A stretch of 9,328 bases of DNA from Phycisphaeraceae bacterium (GTDB lineage Bacteria > Planctomycetota > Phycisphaerae > Phycisphaerales > Phycisphaeraceae): NCBI GenBank assembly GCA_029260695.1, contig JAJDCT010000203.1, forward strand, positions 1-9,328, read 5' to 3'. The notes beneath the pieces were generated by a model. It saw only the letters and a program-made list of their open reading frames with translations. It had not been told where the DNA came from and made no database searches. Position numbers and translations under genes: made by a program. Below are positions 5,766 through 9,328 of this stretch, one piece after another. Every line of letters starts with the position of its first letter. Positions within the stretch are counted from its first letter, which is position 1.

Positions 5766-6413
5766 ATGCGGTTTGGACGCAAAAATAAAGGCCGCTCCGC
5801 CAATTTGGCGGCTGTGGGCCATCACCCCGAGCGTGTGGCTCCCAGGCAGGCCACGGACACGCTGTCCTGCCCGCTGGGCGACGTGATGGATATCTCTACG
5901 TCTGGCGTGAGGATCAGATGTAAATCCAAGCCCCCGTTCAGCGAAGGCGCGGTCACGACCATTAAGTTTGTTTTCAACGGTGGGAAACTGCCGGTCTCGG
6001 TGCAGGAACGTTGGCGCAAACGCCGGGGCTTCCGCGGCGGTCATGAGATCGGGCTGAAGTTTGTGAATAACCCGCCGAACGTGATGAACGCGGTCGAATC
6101 GCTGGTGAAGTTTGGCTTCCTCTGCCCGGATGCCGTAGCGGGCGAGGCCCCCAAACCTAAGCCCGATGGCAAAGCCAAAAAGAAGCTGCGGGTCTCCGTG
6201 GATCTACCGGACTATTACGCCGTGCTGGACATCCCACCGGACGCCGACGACAAGCGGGTCCACACCGCGTACCGCCAGTTGGCCCGGCAATACCACCCCG
6301 ACGCCAACAAGGACTCGGGGGCCCAGGCCCGGTTCATCAGCATCTGCGAAGCCTACAAAGTGCTGTCCGACCGCGATCAGCGCAAGAGCTACGACCTGCG
6401 CCAGGCGGGGTAG
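5766..6413 (+). CDS. PilZ domain protein with a C-terminal J-domain (DnaJ-type)
   Basis: A 215-residue two-domain protein, predicted soluble. Residues about 15-118 look like a PilZ domain with both halves of the c-di-GMP signature: R23-x-x-x-R27, then D42-I-S44-T-S-G47, followed by strands such as AVTTIKFVF and HEIGLKFV. A Lys/Pro-rich linker spans about 125-147. Residues 148-215 are a J-domain: DYYAVLDI, helix II AYRQLARQY, the invariant H177-P-D179 loop, and EAYKVLSDRDQRKSYD in helices III-IV. The HPD motif is what stimulates Hsp70 (DnaK) ATPase. The obvious inference is a co-chaperone controlled or localised by c-di-GMP. The start is uncertain: ATG 5766 is preferred because it opens just before the PilZ fold, while TTG 5703 would add 21 residues. 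Neither has a Shine-Dalgarno. There is no zinc-finger or DnaJ C-terminal domain. It is convergent with the protease gene 24 bases downstream. Confidence 0.87.
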   Translation: MRFGRKNKGRSANLAAVGHHPERVAPRQATDTLSCPLGDVMDISTSGVRIRCKSKPPFSEGAVTTIKFVFNGGKLPVSVQERWRKRRGFRGGHEIGLKFVNNPPNVMNAVESLVKFGFLCPDAVAGEAPKPKPDGKAKKKLRVSVDLPDYYAVLDIPPDADDKRVHTAYRQLARQYHPDANKDSGAQARFISICEAYKVLSDRDQRKSYDLRQAG

Positions 6414-6437
6414 TGCGGGTAGACACGATCTATCAAA

Positions 6438-7097
6438 TCAGAACTGCACCGTGATGATCCAGTGTGTATAGGCGCTGGCCGCCCTGAACACCGGCTGGAA
6501 GATCACACTGGCAGCGGAAAACATGAAGATGAACGCCAGGATCATCACGCCTTGATGGGCGGGGTCGCCTATGAACATCGCGTACTTGCGATTGAAGTTC
6601 GCCAGGATGTGCGAGCCGTCCAGCGGCGGGACCGGGAAGAGGTTGAAGACGCCGAGCACCGCATTAATCCCCCCGAAGGTCGACAGAAAGTTCACCGCGT
6701 TGTGTTGGACCTGGGTGTCGTTGTAGCCCCCGAACCGCAGCCACAACCCAAGCCCCGTCAGCGCGGCGAACGAGAGCATGAAGTTCGTCGCCGGCCCGGC
6801 GAAGGCGACCCAGGCTTCGGCGTACTTACCCTTTAACCGGGTCGGGTCGATCGGCATCTGACCCCAGGCGATCCCCGCGATCATCAGCGCCGCGATCGAG
6901 AAAGGACCCATGTGTACCAACGGGTTCCCCGTCATGTGCCCCGTGCGGGACGGCGTGAGGTCACCCAGCCGGATCGCGGCCCAGCCGTGCGCCAACTCGT
7001 GCAGCGTGATACTTATCACAACGCTGAGTACGATCGAGAAGAAATAAAACCGGGTCGCCGGGTCGAATGCGTTCTGGATGAACAGGTTTTGGAACAC
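6438..7097 (-). CDS. Site-2-type (M50 family) intramembrane zinc metalloprotease
   Basis: A 219-residue polytopic membrane protein. Hydrophobic segments lie at about 17-32, 65-79, 94-120, 140-156 and 183-203. The zinc ligands are visible as H33-E-L-A-H37 in an early membrane segment and D160 in NLFPVPPLDG (152-161), with the conserved AGPATNF at 100-106 in between. Members cut transmembrane segments of substrate proteins, and several release membrane-held transcription or anti-sigma factors. This is the compact form without PDZ or CBS domains, about the usual size for small bacterial M50 proteins. Its substrate is unknown. The start is a GTG at 7095-7097 with an AGAGGA about ten bases upstream. 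It diverges from mltA with a 108-base intergenic region and converges on the PilZ-J gene. Confidence 0.9.
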   Translation of the reverse strand: MFQNLFIQNAFDPATRFYFFSIVLSVVISITLHELAHGWAAIRLGDLTPSRTGHMTGNPLVHMGPFSIAALMIAGIAWGQMPIDPTRLKGKYAEAWVAFAGPATNFMLSFAALTGLGLWLRFGGYNDTQVQHNAVNFLSTFGGINAVLGVFNLFPVPPLDGSHILANFNRKYAMFIGDPAHQGVMILAFIFMFSAASVIFQPVFRAASAYTHWIITVQF

Positions 7098-7205
7098 GGG
7101 TTACGGGTCCTCTGGCCGATCGGGGTGCGATCTGCGACACTGTGGGTGATCCTCGGCACGGATGCCCAGCGACAAACACCGCCCCAAACCCCGTGAGGCC
7201 CGGAC

Positions 7206-8423
7206 ATGATACAAGCCCGAAGGTTTTCGTGGCGTACTTGGCCCGTCCTGATGTTTTCGATCCTCGTTCTGTCGTCAGGCTGTCAGCGTGCCCGTGTCGA
7301 CGCACCGGATTACAGCCGGCCGCTGCCACCCGGTGCCAGCGCGCTTCGGCTGGTCACCGACCCTGCGCGGATGCCGGACCTCAGCCCCGTGGCCCGGCAA
7401 CTCGCCTCGCCCGGTTTCATCCAGGCTCTTGGACGCAGCCTCGAGTGGTACCAGATCCCCTCGACCCGGGGCCTGTTCCCCGTCGCCGGGATCAGCCACG
7501 CCCACGCCCAAGCCTCGGCCCACGCGCTGGAGCAGATCGCCCAGACGAGTCCGGGTCAGATGCTTGACCAACTCCGTCAGGAGTTCGACGTCTACGAATC
7601 GGTCGGCTGGGACGGCGGCGGCGGTGTGCTTTTCACCGGGTACTACAGCCCGGTGTTCAAAGCCTCCCGCACGCGCGCCCCGGGCTTTGAGCACCCGCTG
7701 TACAAGAAGCCCGCCGACCTGATGGCCGACCCGATCAGTGGTGAGGTCCGCGGGGTCCACCCCAGCCGATCCGAACTGGAAGACTCGCACTCGCTTGCCG
7801 GTACGGAGCTGGTCTACCTGCCCAGCCGGCTTGATGCCTACATCATCCAGGTCAACGGCTCGGCCAAGCTGGAGTTGGCCGACGGCTCGGTGATGTACGT
7901 CGGGTATTCCGGGAACAACGGCCACGAGTACACCAGCATCGGCAGGGCCCTGGTCGCCGACGGCAAGATCAGTGCCGACAAGCTGAGCCTACCCACACTC
8001 CGGGCCTACTTCGCCAGCCACCCCGAAGATCTGGACGGGTATATCCGACGCAACGACCGGTTCGTTTTCTTCCGCGAATACTCAGGAGACACCTGGCCCG
8101 CCGGATCGCTTGGGTTCAAGGTCACGCCCGGGCGTTCCCTGGCGACCGACAAGGCGATCTTCCCTCGCGGTTGTGTCGTCCTGGTCACCACCGACAAGGC
8201 CCCGACCGGCGGGTGGGCGCTGCCCCGCAGCCAACTCATGCTAGACCAGGACACCGGCGGAGCGATCCGCGCCCCGGGCCGAGGCGATATCTACTTCGGC
8301 ATCGGCCCCACCGCCGAAGCCTCCGCCGGACGACAGGCCGCAGAAGGCCGCCTGTATTACCTGCTATTAAAGCGCGACCGTGTCCAGGGGTGGTACGACC
8401 GGATGAACCAGCCACGGCCATAA
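7206..8423 (+). CDS. mltA: MltA-type membrane-bound lytic murein transglycosylase
   Basis: A 405-residue lipoprotein enzyme, close to the usual MltA length, that cleaves the MurNAc-GlcNAc bond of peptidoglycan and forms 1,6-anhydroMurNAc in the periplasm. The signal region is MIQARRFSWR plus a hydrophobic stretch to C26. The lipobox is SSGC with Ser rather than Leu/Val/Ile at -3, which is atypical. The MltA domain begins around 90; FTGYYSPVF (143-151) is a hallmark. The C-terminal 3D-type domain contains LDQDTGGAIRAPGRGDIYFG (346-365), where D349 of DxGGAI fits the position of the catalytic Asp, followed by AGRQAAEGRLYYLL (374-387). The start ATG 7206 has a GAGG eight bases upstream. The gene is followed after 80 bases by cmk on the same strand, with no convincing terminator between them. 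Confidence 0.92.
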   Translation: MIQARRFSWRTWPVLMFSILVLSSGCQRARVDAPDYSRPLPPGASALRLVTDPARMPDLSPVARQLASPGFIQALGRSLEWYQIPSTRGLFPVAGISHAHAQASAHALEQIAQTSPGQMLDQLRQEFDVYESVGWDGGGGVLFTGYYSPVFKASRTRAPGFEHPLYKKPADLMADPISGEVRGVHPSRSELEDSHSLAGTELVYLPSRLDAYIIQVNGSAKLELADGSVMYVGYSGNNGHEYTSIGRALVADGKISADKLSLPTLRAYFASHPEDLDGYIRRNDRFVFFREYSGDTWPAGSLGFKVTPGRSLATDKAIFPRGCVVLVTTDKAPTGGWALPRSQLMLDQDTGGAIRAPGRGDIYFGIGPTAEASAGRQAAEGRLYYLLLKRDRVQGWYDRMNQPRP

Positions 8424-8503
8424 GACCGTGGTGGACGGGCAGGGTAAAAAAAAACAACAATCTGCCGTGCCGCCGGATGAGTTTTCCCTTACACTCCCCA
8501 CCC

Positions 8504-9190
8504 ATGCAGAGGCTGATTATTACTCTGGACGGGCCCGCGGGTGCCGGCAAATCTACCGTCGCCTGGCGCCTCGCCAAGCGGCTGGGGCTGGAATTTCTCG
8601 ACACCGGGGCGATGTACAGGGGCCTCAGTGCCAAGTGCGTCGAACGGGGGATCGACCCTGTCACCGAGGACTACGCCGTGGTCGAGCTGGCCCGGAACAG
8701 TGATTTTCGATTCGACTGGGCCCAGGACCCGCCCCGTCTGAACGTCGGGGGTACGGACGTGACCGACCGGCTGCGAGATAGCGACGTCACCGGGCAGGTC
8801 TCCGAGGTCGCGGCGATCCCGGGCGTCCGGCAGGTGATGGTCCGCGATCAACGAAGGATGGGCCAGGAGCATCCACGTCTTGTCACCGAAGGCCGGGACC
8901 AGGGTTCGGTTGTGTTCCCGGAGGCGGAGGTCAAGTTCTATCTTGACGCCACACCTTCCATCCGGGCCCAGCGCCGGGCTGAGCAACTCCGGGCGGCTGG
9001 GAAGAAAGTCGACCTGGAACAGATCCGCGATCGCATCCTCGATCGCGACCACAAGGACTCCAACCGCAAGGACGCCCCGCTGGTCTGCCCCGAGGACGCA
9101 CACCGGATTAATACCTCAGAGATGACGCTCGATGAGGTCGTCGAGTTGCTGTTCGGCCTGGTCCACGAATCGGCGGGGCAAGCGCTTTGA
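8504..9190 (+). CDS. cmk: Cytidylate kinase
   Basis: A 228-residue enzyme, normal for the short bacterial form, that phosphorylates CMP and dCMP with ATP in the cytoplasm. Visible motifs are the P-loop G10-PAGAGKST18, LEFLDTGAMYRG (29-40, nucleotide-binding segment), the VSEVAAIPGVR segment near residue 100, TEGRDQGSVVFPEAEVKFYL (129-148), the RDHKDSNRKDAPL lid/substrate region, and INTSEMTLDEVVELL near the C-terminus. GRDQG replaces the commoner GRDIG, a mild change. The start is ATG 8504: the open frame continues far upstream over the end of mltA, but only this ATG sits directly before the first strand. No Shine-Dalgarno is present. A TACACT at 8490-8495 could be a -10 giving a nearly leaderless message, but no -35 supports it. 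The stop overlaps the plsC start. Confidence 0.95.
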   Translation: MQRLIITLDGPAGAGKSTVAWRLAKRLGLEFLDTGAMYRGLSAKCVERGIDPVTEDYAVVELARNSDFRFDWAQDPPRLNVGGTDVTDRLRDSDVTGQVSEVAAIPGVRQVMVRDQRRMGQEHPRLVTEGRDQGSVVFPEAEVKFYLDATPSIRAQRRAEQLRAAGKKVDLEQIRDRILDRDHKDSNRKDAPLVCPEDAHRINTSEMTLDEVVELLFGLVHESAGQAL

Positions 9191-9328
9191 TCTCAGCACT
9201 GCGTCAACGCCAACCCGGCGCGCCGCTCTGGCGTATCGCGCTGTGGGACACCATTCAGTTCATCTGCTATCTGGCGCTGGTGCCGCTGTACCGCCACCGC
9301 GCCTACGGGGTCCGCAATATCCCCCGCA
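9187..9328 (+). CDS. plsC: 5' end of 1-acyl-sn-glycerol-3-phosphate acyltransferase (PlsC), truncated by the window edge
   Basis: The frame opened by TTG 9187-9189 remains open to the end of the window and gives 47 residues: LISALRQRQPGAPLWRIALW, a hydrophobic segment TIQFICYLALVPLY, then YRHRAYGVRNIPR. An amphipathic/membrane N-terminus followed by Y-G-x-x-N-I-P-R is the segment that precedes the catalytic H-x4-D motif in PlsC. That motif itself lies beyond the edge. The family acylates lysophosphatidic acid to phosphatidic acid at the inner membrane. TTG is the only usable start in this frame after the TGA at 9133-9135, and it overlaps the cmk stop as TTGA, preceded by a G-rich stretch. The cmk-plsC order is common in bacteria, which supports the call. 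Confidence 0.75.
   Translation, partial: MISALRQRQPGAPLWRIALWDTIQFICYLALVPLYRHRAYGVRNIPR

Noticed and set aside
8411..8455. Hairpin CCACGG/CCGTGG around the mltA stop followed by a nine-A run, as a possible terminator between mltA and cmk
   Set aside because: The stem is only six to seven pairs, and the run after it is A rather than T on the plus strand. On the minus strand no good stem precedes the T run and no gene ends there.
8171..8503. Long in-frame N-terminal extension of cmk (111 residues) and other large overlapping frames (926-1378 plus, 1634-2029 plus, 2913-3383 plus, 5568-6044 minus, 7275-7925 minus)
   Set aside because: They lie over genes with clear family motifs in another frame and have Arg/Pro-rich or low-complexity translations typical of GC-rich shadow frames, with no family signature of their own.
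1..9328. CRISPR arrays, tRNA or rRNA genes, insertion sequences, integrase or phage genes
   Set aside because: Reading through both strands showed no regularly spaced repeats, cloverleaf with CCA-proximal T-arm, terminal inverted repeats, or transposase/integrase motifs.

Overview
The window is a GC-rich, densely packed bacterial chromosome segment. A planctomycete of the Phycisphaerae type is the best guess. The clues are a secreted PEP-CTERM protein beside ordinary Gram-negative envelope genes (MltA-type murein hydrolase, three lipoprotein signals), several starts without a Shine-Dalgarno, and a GluQ-RS/DUF192/SpoIIE-phosphatase arrangement. The assignment is inference: there is no rRNA or other marker gene, and I see no insertion sequence, phage gene, CRISPR array or tRNA.

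Layout. Bases 1-54 hold the last codons of an unidentified plus-strand gene. From 3749 down to 144 runs a minus-strand block that looks like one operon: GluQ-RS (tRNA-Asp queuosine glutamylation), a DUF192 lipoprotein whose start lies inside the end of GluQ-RS, an RsbU/SpoIIE-type PP2C phosphatase with a degenerate receiver-like N-terminus, and a GNAT acetyltransferase. Only 20 bases from the GluQ-RS start, and divergent from it, begins purN (glycinamide ribonucleotide formyltransferase). A relatively AT-rich gap then leads to a PEP-CTERM exported protein. It converges on a previously uncalled 38-residue lipoprotein, and a symmetric bidirectional terminator lies between the two. Divergent from the small lipoprotein is the most unusual gene here, a PilZ (c-di-GMP-binding) domain fused to a C-terminal J-domain. 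It converges on a compact M50 site-2-type membrane protease. Divergent from the protease is a plus-strand run of mltA, cmk (cytidylate kinase) and the start of plsC (1-acyl-glycerol-3-phosphate acyltransferase).

The genes do not form one obvious pathway. Housekeeping functions (tRNA modification, purine and CMP metabolism, phospholipid synthesis, murein turnover) are interleaved with signalling and envelope genes (PP2C phosphatase, PilZ-J protein, S2P protease, PEP-CTERM protein, lipoproteins). No complete new system is demonstrated. The two items most worth following are the PilZ-J fusion (5766-6413) and the small lipoprotein gene with its own promoter, ribosome-binding site and terminator (5455-5571).
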